This document shows positions 54,591 through 63,727 of a DNA stretch of 64,000 nt, in pieces. How positions within the stretch are numbered: position 1 is the stretch's first letter; every line of letters begins with the position of its first letter. The position numbers and the translations under genes were made by a program. The DNA is from Candidatus Nitrospira nitrosa (GTDB lineage: Bacteria > Nitrospirota > Nitrospiria > Nitrospirales > Nitrospiraceae): the NCBI RefSeq assembly GCF_001458735.1, contig NZ_CZQA01000012.1, positions 62,001-126,000 on the forward strand. Reading direction: 5' to 3'. Under the pieces are notes generated by a model. It was not told the DNA's origin. It was given only the letters and a program-made list of their open reading frames with translations, and did not search any database.

Positions 54591-55835
54591 TTGTCAGATT
54601 TTTATCAAAATGGCGTCGTCACCGTCCTGCACCGGCTCGGTCAACCCAATACCGAGCAATTGGAGCAGGAACTGGAGCGGTATGCAAAAACGACTCCGAT
54701 CGCGCTGGTCCTCCCGTCGCTCTATGCGGAACTTGAACGACCAGCCCTCAAACGCATCGTCGATATCCTGAGTGACGTTCGTTATATCAACGAAATCGTC
54801 ATCTCGTTGGATCACGCCTCCGCCTTGGAATTCAGGCTGGCCAAGCAATTCTTTTCCCACCTCCCTCAACGAGTCCGCGTTGTCTGGAACGACGGCGCTC
54901 GCATCCAAGCAATCCTGAATGTGCTGGTCTCACATGAAATCGACATCGGACACCAAGGCAAGGGGCGCGGGTGTTGGACGGCCTACGGTTATGTTCTGGC
55001 CAGAGGCCAGAGCCAGATCATCGCACTCCATGACTGCGACATTGTGAGTTACGATCGCCAGTATCTCGCTCGCCTCTGCTATCCCATCGCGAATCCGAAT
55101 CTCGCGTATGAATTTTGTAAAGGGTACTACAGTCGGGTGACGGACCGCATGCATGGGCGTGTGACGCGTCTCTTCATGACGCCGCTCATCCGCAGTCTGC
55201 AAATGCTGGTCGGACCGCACTCTCTCCTCTCGTTTCTCGACAGTTTTCGGTACCCGCTGGCCGGTGAGTTTGCGATGGTACGGGATCTGGCCTGGATCAA
55301 TCGTATTCCAGGTGATTGGGGGCTTGAGGTCGGCATGTTGGCCGAGGTCTACCGGAATTGCGCGCTGCGACGGATCTGCCAAGCCGATATCGCCGATGCC
55401 TATGAGCACAAACATCAGACATTGTCGACGCACAATCCGGACGCCGGTTTGTTAAAAATGTGCGTGGATATCACCAAATCCCTGTTTCGTAACCTGGCAA
55501 GCGAAGGATTGGTCCTCTCAGAAAGCACGCTCAAGACCTTGCGGGCCACATACTTACAGGCCGCGCAGGAAGCTATTAGCCGGTATGAAAATGACGCGGC
55601 GATCAACAGCCTGCGTTTTGACCGCCATGAAGAGCGACGTGCGGTCGAGGTATTTCTTCGCGGAATGACGCTCGCGACCGATAGCTTTCTTGAAGACCCC
55701 CTTGGGGTTCCCATGATCTCGAACTGGAGCCGCGTGACCCACGCCGTCCCCGATATTTTCCATCGGCTCATGGATGCGGTCGAGCAAGATCATGCCTGGG
55801 ATCCTGCAGCGGAAACACGACAACCGGTCTCATGA
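54591..55835 (+). CDS. Glucosyl-3-phosphoglycerate-synthase-like glycosyltransferase
   Basis: 414 residues starting at a TTG with GAGG five bases upstream. A GT-A fold enzyme: IALVLPSLYAELERP, VVWNDGARIQAILNVL, HQGKGRGCWTAYGYVLARG and IALHDCDIVSYD (DxD). This pattern is close to the GT81 family, which makes glucosyl- or mannosyl-3-phosphoglycerate from the NDP-sugar and 3-phosphoglycerate. The C-terminal third is helical. It heads a four-gene operon with a second glycosyltransferase and a matching phosphatase, supporting compatible-solute synthesis in the cytosol. The donor sugar is not certain. Confidence 0.8.
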   Translation: MSDFYQNGVVTVLHRLGQPNTEQLEQELERYAKTTPIALVLPSLYAELERPALKRIVDILSDVRYINEIVISLDHASALEFRLAKQFFSHLPQRVRVVWNDGARIQAILNVLVSHEIDIGHQGKGRGCWTAYGYVLARGQSQIIALHDCDIVSYDRQYLARLCYPIANPNLAYEFCKGYYSRVTDRMHGRVTRLFMTPLIRSLQMLVGPHSLLSFLDSFRYPLAGEFAMVRDLAWINRIPGDWGLEVGMLAEVYRNCALRRICQADIADAYEHKHQTLSTHNPDAGLLKMCVDITKSLFRNLASEGLVLSESTLKTLRATYLQAAQEAISRYENDAAINSLRFDRHEERRAVEVFLRGMTLATDSFLEDPLGVPMISNWSRVTHAVPDIFHRLMDAVEQDHAWDPAAETRQPVS

Positions 55836-57160
55836 TGAACAACGGCCTGATTCCACTCACTGCTGAAACGGAAGATCTGCTGGAGGCAGTCCACCATGCC
55901 GACATTCTGGTCGGCATTCCCAGCTTTAATAATGCAAAGACGATCGGCCATGTCGTTCGCGCTGTCGGCGCAGGCCTGGCGAAGTATTTCCATGGGTATC
56001 GCGCCGTCCTCGTCAACTCAGACGGAGGCTCCACCGACGAAACACCGGCCATTGTGGCCCATACCATGGTTGATCTTGAACCGCTCTTCATCAGCGATCG
56101 GCAAAGTACCCTGCACCGAATCGTGACCCCGTATCATGGGATCCCCGGCAAGGGGAGTGCGTTCCGCACCGTTTTCGAGATCGCCCGACGGCTCAAAGTG
56201 AAAGCCTGTGCCGTGGTCGATTCGGATGTGCGAAGCATCACGCCTGAGTGGATGGAGCTGCTCCTTCGCCCCATCATCAAGGAAGGATACGATTACGTGG
56301 CGCCCTACTATCGACGCCACAAATACGACGGCACCATCACAAACAGCATCGCCTATCCCTTGACCCGGGCCCTCTACGGTCAAGAAGTTCGTCAGCCGAT
56401 CGGAGGAGACTTCGGATTCACCGGAGAACTCGCTCAACACTACCTTGAAAAACACGTGTGGGAGTCCGATGTCGCGCGGTTTGGCATCGACATTTGGATG
56501 ACGACTGAAGCCATCGCGAACGGCGCCAAGGTCTGCCAGAGTTTTCTCGGTGCCAAGATTCATGACCCGAAAGACCCGGCCGCAGACCTTTCCTCCATGT
56601 TGCGACAGGTCGTAGGAGCCTTATTCGCCCTGATGGAAGCGCATGCCCCGACCTGGCTCTCTGTGACTGAATCGCGAAAGGTGCCGCTCTTCGGCTTCCA
56701 ATATGAGGTGGGCGTCGAGCCCGTGAATGTGAACGTCGAACGGATGATAGATTTATTTCATCTCGGCCTGACCGATTTACACGACATTTGGGTGCGCATA
56801 CTCTCCGAAGAGGTACTCGACCAGCTGTCTCGACTGCGAGAGGTTCCTGCGCGAGACTTCCGTATCCCCGATACCTTGTGGGCACACATCATTTACGACG
56901 CGGCACTGGCACACCATCGCAATGTGCTGCCTCAAGAGCATCTCCTCAAGGCATTGACTCCACTCTATTTAGGGAAAACCGCCTCGTTCGTACTGGATAG
57001 TCAAGGACTGACGACGGCGGAAGCCGAACACCTCATCGAAACACTCTGTCGAACGTTTGAAAAAGAGAAAGAGTATCTTGTGACTCGTTGGCCTCAGTCC
57101 CATGATGCGAGGGATGTCGTCAGCACGACCCCCGTGAGGTCTGAAAGGAGCCAGCCATGA
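55832..57160 (+). CDS. Family 2-type glycosyltransferase of the osmolyte operon
   Basis: 442 residues; its ATG overlaps the previous stop as ATGATG. Motifs: ILVGIPSFNNAKTIGHVV, VNSDGGSTDETP, PGKGSAFRTVFEIARR, AVVDSDVRSITPEW (DxD) and QPIGGDFGFTGEL. It is a distant relative of the previous gene product and of mannosylglycerate-synthase-like enzymes, with a long helical C-terminal part. It could add a second sugar, or act directly on glycerate in a one-step route parallel to the phosphatase route. The position between the synthase and the channel-like gene fits an osmolyte pathway. Confidence 0.78.
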   Translation: MMNNGLIPLTAETEDLLEAVHHADILVGIPSFNNAKTIGHVVRAVGAGLAKYFHGYRAVLVNSDGGSTDETPAIVAHTMVDLEPLFISDRQSTLHRIVTPYHGIPGKGSAFRTVFEIARRLKVKACAVVDSDVRSITPEWMELLLRPIIKEGYDYVAPYYRRHKYDGTITNSIAYPLTRALYGQEVRQPIGGDFGFTGELAQHYLEKHVWESDVARFGIDIWMTTEAIANGAKVCQSFLGAKIHDPKDPAADLSSMLRQVVGALFALMEAHAPTWLSVTESRKVPLFGFQYEVGVEPVNVNVERMIDLFHLGLTDLHDIWVRILSEEVLDQLSRLREVPARDFRIPDTLWAHIIYDAALAHHRNVLPQEHLLKALTPLYLGKTASFVLDSQGLTTAEAEHLIETLCRTFEKEKEYLVTRWPQSHDARDVVSTTPVRSERSQP

Positions 57161-57864
57161 CATCAACCTGGGAACAGACGTTACTCGGACCCGTCACCAC
57201 ACTCGGCGAACATGTGCTTGCCATCCTTCCCAAAGTTCTGGCCATGACGATCCTCCTGCTGGTCGGTTTGGTTGTGGCTTGGGGAGCCGGACATTTTACG
57301 GAGCGGCTGCTTCGGATGATCGGCCTGGACCGACTCTGTGATCGGATCGGAATTGCCGCGGCTCTTCTTCGGGGAGGCATCAAGAGTGACCCTTCCTACA
57401 TCATCGGCCGAATCACCTACTGGCTAATCGTCATTTTCTCCACCACCGCCTCGCTGGGGGCGCTCAATGTGGCCCCGATCAACGAAGCCGCCCATTCGCT
57501 GTTATCCTATATTCCGCACCTGGTCACAGCCGCCGTCATCGGCATCATCGGCTACCTCGTCTCGAATTTCGTGTCCCAGGCCGTCCTGATCGCCGCCGTC
57601 AATGCGGGGTTACCGCCGGCTCGCTGGATTGCCGCAGGCACACGCTGGGGCATTCAATTGCTGACGGTCGCCATGGCGCTTGAACAGCTCGGCATCGCCC
57701 AACATATCGTGGTGGTTGGATTCGGGATTACCTGGGGCGGCCTCGTCCTGGCTGCGGCGCTGGCCTTGGGGTTAGGAGGAAAGGATCTGGCCAAAGATTT
57801 CTTGGAGCGACGTCTGGTCGGCCACTCCCGTTCACAGGTCAACGAGGATTTACGACACCTCTAA
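57157..57864 (+). CDS. MscS-related membrane protein (conserved TM helix family)
   Basis: 235 residues; the ATG overlaps the previous stop by 4 bases. Four hydrophobic helices are seen, including VLAMTILLLVGLVVAWGAGH and LVTAAVIGIIGYLVSNFVSQ. The last is Gly/Ala-rich (VLAAALALGLGGKDLAKDFLER) and resembles the pore helix TM3 of small mechanosensitive channels. No MscS-type cytoplasmic vestibule follows, so this is the short CmpX/TM-helix-repeat form. It may release or sense solutes during osmotic change, an inference from the neighbouring genes. Confidence 0.8.
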   Translation: MTSTWEQTLLGPVTTLGEHVLAILPKVLAMTILLLVGLVVAWGAGHFTERLLRMIGLDRLCDRIGIAAALLRGGIKSDPSYIIGRITYWLIVIFSTTASLGALNVAPINEAAHSLLSYIPHLVTAAVIGIIGYLVSNFVSQAVLIAAVNAGLPPARWIAAGTRWGIQLLTVAMALEQLGIAQHIVVVGFGITWGGLVLAAALALGLGGKDLAKDFLERRLVGHSRSQVNEDLRHL

Positions 57865-57869
57865 CCGCT

Positions 57870-58745
57870 ATGCCACGCTATCTACTACTCACAGACTTGG
57901 ATGGCTGTCTACTGGACAGCGAGACCTATTCCTTCGACGAAGCGCGACCGGCGTTGAACGCCCTTCGTGCTGAGCACATTCCTATCATCCTCGTGTCCGG
58001 AAAGACTCGTGCGGAAATTGAACCACTACGGGAACGCCTGGACCATCAACACCCGTTCATCGTCGAGAACGGGGCAGCGGTGTATGTCCCCCTTGAAACC
58101 TTTGGCTTCCAGCCAGAACGATCACGCCGCCGTGCCTCTTATCATGTCATTGAGCTCGGCACCCCCTATGCACTCCTCCGCGATGTGCTCCGGCAAATCG
58201 AGGAAGCCGTAGGAACCCCACTACAAGGATTCGGCGACCTCTCGGTCGACGAGATTATGACGACGACCGGGCTGATGCGAGAGGATGCGCTGCGGGCCAA
58301 ACTTCGGGAGTTTGATGAACCCTTCCTCGTCAACGGTCCGCCCAAGTTGATTGAAGAGATTTGTCGGCAGATCGTCACACGAGGCCTGAACTGGACCAGA
58401 GGGGGGCGATTCTTTCATCTGACCGGCCATAACGACAAAGGACGAGCCACAGAAGTCCTGCTCCGCTGCTATAGACGACAGGAGCAGGGGCAAGACCGAC
58501 CCGAAGAGATCGAGACGATCGGCATCGGCGATAGCTTGAACGACCTTCCGCTTCTCTTAACGGTCGATCATCCGGTGTTGGTGCAACGACCTGATGGCTC
58601 GTATGATCCGGACATCAATCTGCCGAACCTCATCCGAGCCCCAGGTATTGGTCCTGCCGGATGGAACCAGATTGTCCTCGAACTCATTCGTCAGACCACT
58701 CGTGAAGCATCCCGTGAACAGGCGAGTAATATCAGAGTGACCTAA
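57870..58745 (+). CDS. Mannosyl/glucosyl-3-phosphoglycerate phosphatase (HAD superfamily)
   Basis: 291 residues, HAD-IIB type. The catalytic motif is LLTDLDGCLLD (Asp nucleophile and Asp+2), then VSGKTRAE, FIVENGAAVYVP and ETIGIGDSLNDLPLL. These are the MpgP features, removing phosphate from mannosyl-3-phosphoglycerate or the glucosyl form to give the compatible solute. It is the fourth gene of the operon, 5 bases after the channel-like gene. Which of the two sugars is used is open. Confidence 0.85.
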   Translation: MPRYLLLTDLDGCLLDSETYSFDEARPALNALRAEHIPIILVSGKTRAEIEPLRERLDHQHPFIVENGAAVYVPLETFGFQPERSRRRASYHVIELGTPYALLRDVLRQIEEAVGTPLQGFGDLSVDEIMTTTGLMREDALRAKLREFDEPFLVNGPPKLIEEICRQIVTRGLNWTRGGRFFHLTGHNDKGRATEVLLRCYRRQEQGQDRPEEIETIGIGDSLNDLPLLLTVDHPVLVQRPDGSYDPDINLPNLIRAPGIGPAGWNQIVLELIRQTTREASREQASNIRVT

Positions 58746-58775
58746 CATTCACGGGACGACAACGTTCCTACCCTA

Positions 58776-59219
58776 TCAATCTTCAGCAGGGTTAATAATA
58801 TGCAGTCCGGCGGACTTCGATGCGGCCAACAGTTGCGTATCCGTGCTGACGACCGTCAATCGTAACGGCTTCAGCTCCAACGCCAAAGCCAAATGCATCA
58901 CTTGCGCCGAGCGAAGAAAGGGATACTCCAAGACCAACTCCTTCGTGGTCAAGTAGGTCTCCATCTGAGGAGCAATGAACTGATACAGCCCTTGTTTGGA
59001 TTCAATTTCAAACTTGTACAACACAGAGTAACAATCATCCCGTGTGATCTGCCCTTCGTGAGCACGGGCGCAGAGGATGGAATAGAAGTCCGTCACGGTC
59101 CAGGTCGGGACGATGGCGACTCTGCCACGCTTCACCATCAACTTGTTGACGATGCGGGTTCCCCGCTCCATGCTGTAGCGTTTCACCAATGCGGTCGAGT
59201 CGTAGTAGTAGTACGGCAT
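58776..59219 (-). CDS. PIN-domain toxin (VapC-like), possibly degenerate site
   Basis: 147 residues. It starts YYYDSTALVKRY, giving the first catalytic Asp, and ends VSTDTQLLAASKSAGL, the usual last acidic site. The third position, normally Asp in a DAxHLA stretch, reads SAQVMHLALALE, with Gln. The second site, normally Glu, is VTDFYSIL with Asp. The nuclease may therefore be weakened. It lies 4 bases after the small gene at 59224-59493 on the same strand and pairs with it as a type II toxin-antitoxin module. Substrate RNA is unknown. Confidence 0.75.
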   Translation of the reverse strand: MPYYYYDSTALVKRYSMERGTRIVNKLMVKRGRVAIVPTWTVTDFYSILCARAHEGQITRDDCYSVLYKFEIESKQGLYQFIAPQMETYLTTKELVLEYPFLRSAQVMHLALALELKPLRLTVVSTDTQLLAASKSAGLHIINPAED

Positions 59220-59223
59220 TCGG

Positions 59224-59493
59224 TTACCCCCTCCCTTTCAGAATGATGTCGGCAAGCGGCCCTTGAAGCTTGGACAGTCGATCTTGGAGTTCATCGAGCG
59301 GAGCTTCCTCATATCCTTCTTTTCGCAAGGTATCAGCAAGATTCCCCGTGTTAAAGGACGCCGTGTCCTCCTTCAGCCGCTCGTTCAATCGCCGTTTGGC
59401 CAGGCGGCTTGATACTTTTTGCCCGGACTTGGTCAACCCCCGCCCTCTGCTACGCGGAGCCCGACTGACGGATAGTTCGTCTGTTTTCTTCAC
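59224..59493 (-). CDS. Putative antitoxin partner of the PIN protein
   Basis: 89 residues from a GTG with GAGGAGG eight bases upstream. The N-terminal half is basic (RAPRSRGRGLTKSGQKVSSRLAKRR in parts), possibly DNA-binding; the C-terminal half is helical and acidic (EAPLDELQDRLSKLQ), the part that would cover the toxin. It has no known antitoxin fold that I can name. The order antitoxin-toxin and the near-overlap support the role. Confidence 0.65.
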   Translation of the reverse strand: MKKTDELSVSRAPRSRGRGLTKSGQKVSSRLAKRRLNERLKEDTASFNTGNLADTLRKEGYEEAPLDELQDRLSKLQGPLADIILKGRG

Positions 59494-59523
59494 GATTCAC
59501 GCCTCCTCATCATGAGTGTTGGT

Positions 59524-60660
59524 TTACCGCTTCCCTGCAGACGCTTCCCGTGGACAACCGGCAGGCATCGCCGCAGTAGCCGGCAATGTGACCTCGCCGA
59601 AAATATGTGCGGCGATCGCCTGTGCCACATCCGATGAAAATTCTTGCTGGATCACGCGAAGAACCTTCGCCGTCGCCTCGCGCTCGGTCAGATGTCCTTC
59701 CTTTCCGCCACGGGCGACGGCCCCGACAACCCGCATCGTGGCAAGCTCCACAATCTCCAAGTCGCTGCACCATCGGACATACTTGAAGTTCGGATCCTGC
59801 ACTTCGATCGGAATCAGGCGAGTCATGCCACGAACCAGGACCTCCGAGGACTCCCCATCAGCATCTCCTGAATCAGCCCTGACATGAAACCCTTCATGAA
59901 CCAACCCTTGGGCGAGTGCCCGTTGTATCGGCTCCGCTTGGTCTCCTGATATGAGTAGAGCCACTCCCAGATTCGACGAGAGGAACTGCGTTAACTCGCC
60001 GGATAGCTCTCCAACTCGATACACAGAAGGAATACCCTGTCCGCTGGAGCGGATCACCCGCAAATCGGTATTGTAGGCTTCCCGTAGCACCAGATTCCGA
60101 CCGGCCCGCCTGAGCGCACGTACCTTCGCCAGTTTGTCGGTTGTCTGCCGAGCCTCTCCCACATCCGCTTCGATCTCGCGATCGAATCTCATCACCTTGT
60201 CCGTCACCGACACTTCGGCCTGGGAGCGGTTTACGACAGCCAATGCGTAGTGCACTCCCGTCCCTGCGTCGTGCCACGCGTCGGCGATACTCACATTTTC
60301 AAGCACCTTGTCAGTGGAGACCTTTGTTACATGGTCGATCGTCAGCCGCCGCTCCGCACTCGAGACCTCATCATGTTCAGTAACAAGGTAGGCCTCCCAG
60401 TCCTTAGCCTGAGCTGCGACTTCCGCCTTAAAGATACGCGCGACAGCCGCATAGGCTTGATTCTCAGCCGTGCTCCTATTCTCACCTTGGCCAACCCCGG
60501 TCAAATACTGAGACGATGGATAGCTTGATGCTCGACCATCGACCCACTCAGGCTTGTCCTGTCCACCCAACCATGCACACCCACTCGCTCCGATCGCACA
60601 GAAGAGGCAAAACACCGCCACCGCCCACCGCCTCAACGCACCTCCGCGAATGCGCCTCAC
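59524..60660 (-). CDS. LPP20-like envelope lipoprotein
   Basis: 378 residues from the GTG at 60660, which overlaps the preceding stop as GTGA; a longer in-frame start would lie inside that gene. The lipobox is GASGC (Cys near residue 27). An LPP20-like domain follows (PEWVDGRASSYPSSQYLTGVGQG, STAENQAYAAVARIF). The remainder is alpha/beta with a long internal helix. It shares its first domain with the product at 63015-63581. It ends a four-gene lipoprotein operon with an LpoB-like gene, so a role in the outer envelope or cell wall is likely. Confidence 0.78.
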   Translation of the reverse strand: MRRIRGGALRRWAVAVFCLFCAIGASGCAWLGGQDKPEWVDGRASSYPSSQYLTGVGQGENRSTAENQAYAAVARIFKAEVAAQAKDWEAYLVTEHDEVSSAERRLTIDHVTKVSTDKVLENVSIADAWHDAGTGVHYALAVVNRSQAEVSVTDKVMRFDREIEADVGEARQTTDKLAKVRALRRAGRNLVLREAYNTDLRVIRSSGQGIPSVYRVGELSGELTQFLSSNLGVALLISGDQAEPIQRALAQGLVHEGFHVRADSGDADGESSEVLVRGMTRLIPIEVQDPNFKYVRWCSDLEIVELATMRVVGAVARGGKEGHLTEREATAKVLRVIQQEFSSDVAQAIAAHIFGEVTLPATAAMPAGCPREASAGKR

Positions 60661-62111
60661 TGCATCACCCGCTGGAGAATGAAGAGTGTCTGCCCCGCAG
60701 CTAATGGAACAGATTGTCCGTCCTTCGTCATCGACATCCCTTGCCCTGACGGCCGAACGGAGACTTGGTACTGACCGGCCGGGACCCAGGCCCGCGCGAC
60801 GTGGATCTCGTCCGGTAAGGTCTGCCAACTTCGCTTGTCGGCTTCTTCGGAGGCCACCGCGATGCCCTTGGCAAATAACTCCACCAGCAAACCAACCCAG
60901 GGCGCGGCATCCTTACCGACGGCACGCCGTGCTCCAAAACTCACGCCCTCAGCCATCGCGAATTTCGTGGCGGCTCGCGCAACGGCTTTCGTGGCCATCC
61001 CCGGCATCCGTTCCGAAAGCCCCTTCTCCGCAAGAGCCGTCACGTCCTGCGCCCGTTCCGATCGAGCCGAGAACAAACGGCCCTGCGCATCAGTCAATGT
61101 CAGATCTTCGAACGCGACACGTGTTTTTTGCGGCACCAACCGCGGAAGCGCCACTCGAACCACCCGCCCATTCAGCCCGTACAACAGACTGTCCGCCATC
61201 CGATCCCTCTGATACGGCCCCCGAAAAACTCCTCTATTTAGCAAAACTAACTGTGCGGCATCAAGACTGATCGGTAAGTCTAAAAACATGTCTTCCTTTC
61301 TTGGAGCGCGGCCATTATAGCTGATCATGACCACGTGGGCGAGTGCTTCTCCCGAGGAGGACGAAATAGGCGACCACGTCGCATCCGGAAAGGTTTGTCG
61401 ATAGCTCTCTAACTCAGTGTTCAGGCCAAGCGCTTCGGCAGTCCGTAAAAGATCGGCCTGTAAGGAAGGAGGAGGCGACATCCTCGACCAACCTTTCATC
61501 GTGCGATAGGCTTCATACGCGTTTCGATAGGCGATGAAGGCATTATTCAGGTCTCCTGCAGCTTCATACAAGATGCCGCTCAGATACCGCGCAAACCCGT
61601 CATTTCGGTATTTATCCAGGTCCTTGACTCTGTCGCCCAACACATTCAGTCGATGATCGATGCGTCTAACCTCGACCAGAGCCTCCTGGATTTGCCCTTG
61701 CACCGCATAGTTCAACGCCTTAACCACGTTGATCATCACGTGCTCATAGGCATCCCCTTCGTAGGGCAACATGTTGTCATTGGTTAAAAAGGCAGCGGTC
61801 TCTGTGCGGATGCTTCGTGTGTAAAGCCGCTCGACATCGTCTTCGGCTTGCTCTAATACGGCACTACTTTGTTGATATTCCCCCGCCACCTGCAGGACCA
61901 ACCCACGGTCCATCCCATAGAGCAATCGTCCTTTTGCCCCATACTCGTCCTTCGTCTGCTCCACGATCGCCGCAGCTTGCTGTGGATGACCGGCGAGCAG
62001 GCTCTGTTCGATCAAAAGGTAACGATTGACGGAAGGGCTGCATCCCGTCGAGAGGAATGCGAGACAGCCGGCCAGGATTACCGAGATGGGAAAGATCCCC
62101 CCCCACCGCAC
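60657..62111 (-). CDS. COG3014-like TPR lipoprotein
   Basis: About 484 residues from the GTG at 62111 (GGGGGAT upstream); the frame is open further upstream, but that part looks like intergenic sequence. The signal ends in the lipobox LSTGC. TPR-like helices follow (SVNRYLLIEQSLLAGHPQQAAAIVE, YEAAGDLNNAFIAYRNAYEAY in parts), then a beta-rich half. This layout matches an uncharacterised family found beside LpoB-type lipoproteins in other genomes. Probably periplasmic, anchored in the outer membrane. The 250 bases upstream, to the LpoB-like gene, hold nothing I recognise. Confidence 0.78.
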   Translation of the reverse strand: MRWGGIFPISVILAGCLAFLSTGCSPSVNRYLLIEQSLLAGHPQQAAAIVEQTKDEYGAKGRLLYGMDRGLVLQVAGEYQQSSAVLEQAEDDVERLYTRSIRTETAAFLTNDNMLPYEGDAYEHVMINVVKALNYAVQGQIQEALVEVRRIDHRLNVLGDRVKDLDKYRNDGFARYLSGILYEAAGDLNNAFIAYRNAYEAYRTMKGWSRMSPPPSLQADLLRTAEALGLNTELESYRQTFPDATWSPISSSSGEALAHVVMISYNGRAPRKEDMFLDLPISLDAAQLVLLNRGVFRGPYQRDRMADSLLYGLNGRVVRVALPRLVPQKTRVAFEDLTLTDAQGRLFSARSERAQDVTALAEKGLSERMPGMATKAVARAATKFAMAEGVSFGARRAVGKDAAPWVGLLVELFAKGIAVASEEADKRSWQTLPDEIHVARAWVPAGQYQVSVRPSGQGMSMTKDGQSVPLAAGQTLFILQRVMQ

Positions 62112-62360
62112 AGATCCCCCGTGGGCAAAGCGTGAGAGGAATGGTTTCAATGAATTCCGCGAGGCATACTGGATACTGAAAAAAACGGCCAACGGCGTTC
62201 TCGCCTCGCTCAGAGGCTCAACGTGCAGGAAGGGCACTGGAAGCAACGAACCTATCCGTTCGCATGTGACCGAAGCGAGTGAATCAAACGAAGCTTGGTA
62301 TCTCCCTCTTCGCCCCTTCGCTGACTGCGGCCTTGCCGGACAGCCCTTTTGACCATTCTG

Positions 62361-62972
62361 CTAAAAGACTGTCCGCTTCTTTTCAACCACCTTCTTGATC
62401 TTCTTTTGCCCGTACCACACCTTCGCATTGCTCTCCAGATCGATCATCTGAAGATCCACCTGATAGAACACGGCCTTCGCCCCGTCTGCTTCGTCAAGAA
62501 TGGTGGCAATCGTCCCCTTCATCATGAAATCGGCCCCGGTTTCTTTTCCCGGAGCCTTTTGCGTCTCTTCACGCGCATAGATCGCCTGTTCTTTTCGTTC
62601 AGTTCTCACCTCATCGCGTTCGCTCTTGCCGGCCACAAAGGTGACTTTTTGAGAATTGGTGAGTTCTCGCTCCAAATCCGTGATAAAGGTCTGAACGCTG
62701 ATATGTTCGTGGCTGCTATTTAGGACGGTCCCCACGACGACGACGGGCTGACGCTGAGTGGCCTTTTCAAAATTCCCAAGCCAAGGATATTGGAGCGCAT
62801 CCTTGACCATCGCCTCGGCAACCATCCGGGAGTCCGTATCATTCCACCTCCCGCTCAGATCGGTCACCACCCCGGCATCGACACGAGTCACCCTGGTCTC
62901 ATGACCGCATCCGCTGAGAACAAAGGCAACACCCAGCGTCGCAAGAAGAGAAAGACGAATTCTCTGGATCAC
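62361..62972 (-). CDS. LpoB-like penicillin-binding-protein activator lipoprotein
   Basis: 203 residues. The lipobox is VLSGC (Cys22). The domain has DLSGRWNDTDSRMVAEAM, PVVVVGTVLNSSHEHI, GADFMMKGTIATILD and VFYQVDLQMIDLESNAKVWYGQKKIKK. This is the LpoB/PF13036 signature. In enterobacteria LpoB reaches from the outer membrane to stimulate the cell-wall synthase PBP1B. A homologous role here is plausible but unproven. A leaderless start is not needed: the ATG begins a canonical lipoprotein signal. Confidence 0.85.
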   Translation of the reverse strand: MIQRIRLSLLATLGVAFVLSGCGHETRVTRVDAGVVTDLSGRWNDTDSRMVAEAMVKDALQYPWLGNFEKATQRQPVVVVGTVLNSSHEHISVQTFITDLERELTNSQKVTFVAGKSERDEVRTERKEQAIYAREETQKAPGKETGADFMMKGTIATILDEADGAKAVFYQVDLQMIDLESNAKVWYGQKKIKKVVEKKRTVF

Positions 62973-63014
62973 GATGAACCTCCGAAAGGAAGCAGCGGCT
63001 TGATGACGTTAAGA

Positions 63015-63581
63015 CTACTGAATCCCTCGCTTTTCCTCTTCCTTCTCCAAACGCTCGAACATTTTATCGGCATTCTTCCGCACAAAGTCCCGGACCTGAG
63101 CATTGAGTTCTTTGGCCTGCTCCAGATTGTTCTTCATATCCTCTAAACTCAGCTTGGTCAAGACATAATATGTGTTGGTCTTGGGATCCATATATTGATC
63201 AATCTTCCGGACCCCACTGAGTGTCGCAGTCGTGATCGTTTTTTGAGCCCGCTCAACATTCTGCTCTTCCGTATTCCGCGTAAAATCTCCCGCCGTGGTT
63301 GATGCGGCATAATCTCGCATCAGATAGCCCGTATAGGTTTCAAAGGTCTTGGCGATCTCGGCCCTTCCACGATTCTCTGCCGTCTCCCAGGCAAGCGGCG
63401 CATTCCGTACTCCGGATACCGCCCCCACCCCATAGAAGGCTTTGCTGTCTTTCTCATTGAAGACGCCCGACCCCTTCTGGACCCATTTGGGTGGTCCCCC
63501 ACAAGCGGCGAGTCCCATGACAAAAAGGACAGCAAGACCGAGGCCGGCCAGTCTTGAGTACGTCGCTTGTGACCTGATCAT
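63015..63581 (-). CDS. LPP20-family lipoprotein
   Basis: 188 residues, start supported by GGAGG eight bases upstream. Lipobox LAAC. The LPP20-type domain starts PKWVQKGSGVFNEKDSKAFYGVG and continues with ENRGRAEIAKTFETYTGYLM; the C-terminus is a charged helix (MFERLEKEEEKRG). It is the first gene of the lipoprotein operon and shares its fold with the last one. The role of these proteins in diderm bacteria is mostly unknown; envelope stability is suspected. Confidence 0.82.
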   Translation of the reverse strand: MIRSQATYSRLAGLGLAVLFVMGLAACGGPPKWVQKGSGVFNEKDSKAFYGVGAVSGVRNAPLAWETAENRGRAEIAKTFETYTGYLMRDYAASTTAGDFTRNTEEQNVERAQKTITTATLSGVRKIDQYMDPKTNTYYVLTKLSLEDMKNNLEQAKELNAQVRDFVRKNADKMFERLEKEEEKRGIQ

Positions 63582-63727
63582 ACAACCCTCCTTAAAGAAA
63601 ATAGGTAGATACGCCGTACGTAGAACATCCCGAGAAAAAATGTTGGATTCATGCTAACATGCGTTTTTTTATCAGTCAATGCAAGGCACATTTCATTCAG
63701 ATTCCTCAACGCTACCAAGGAGACACT

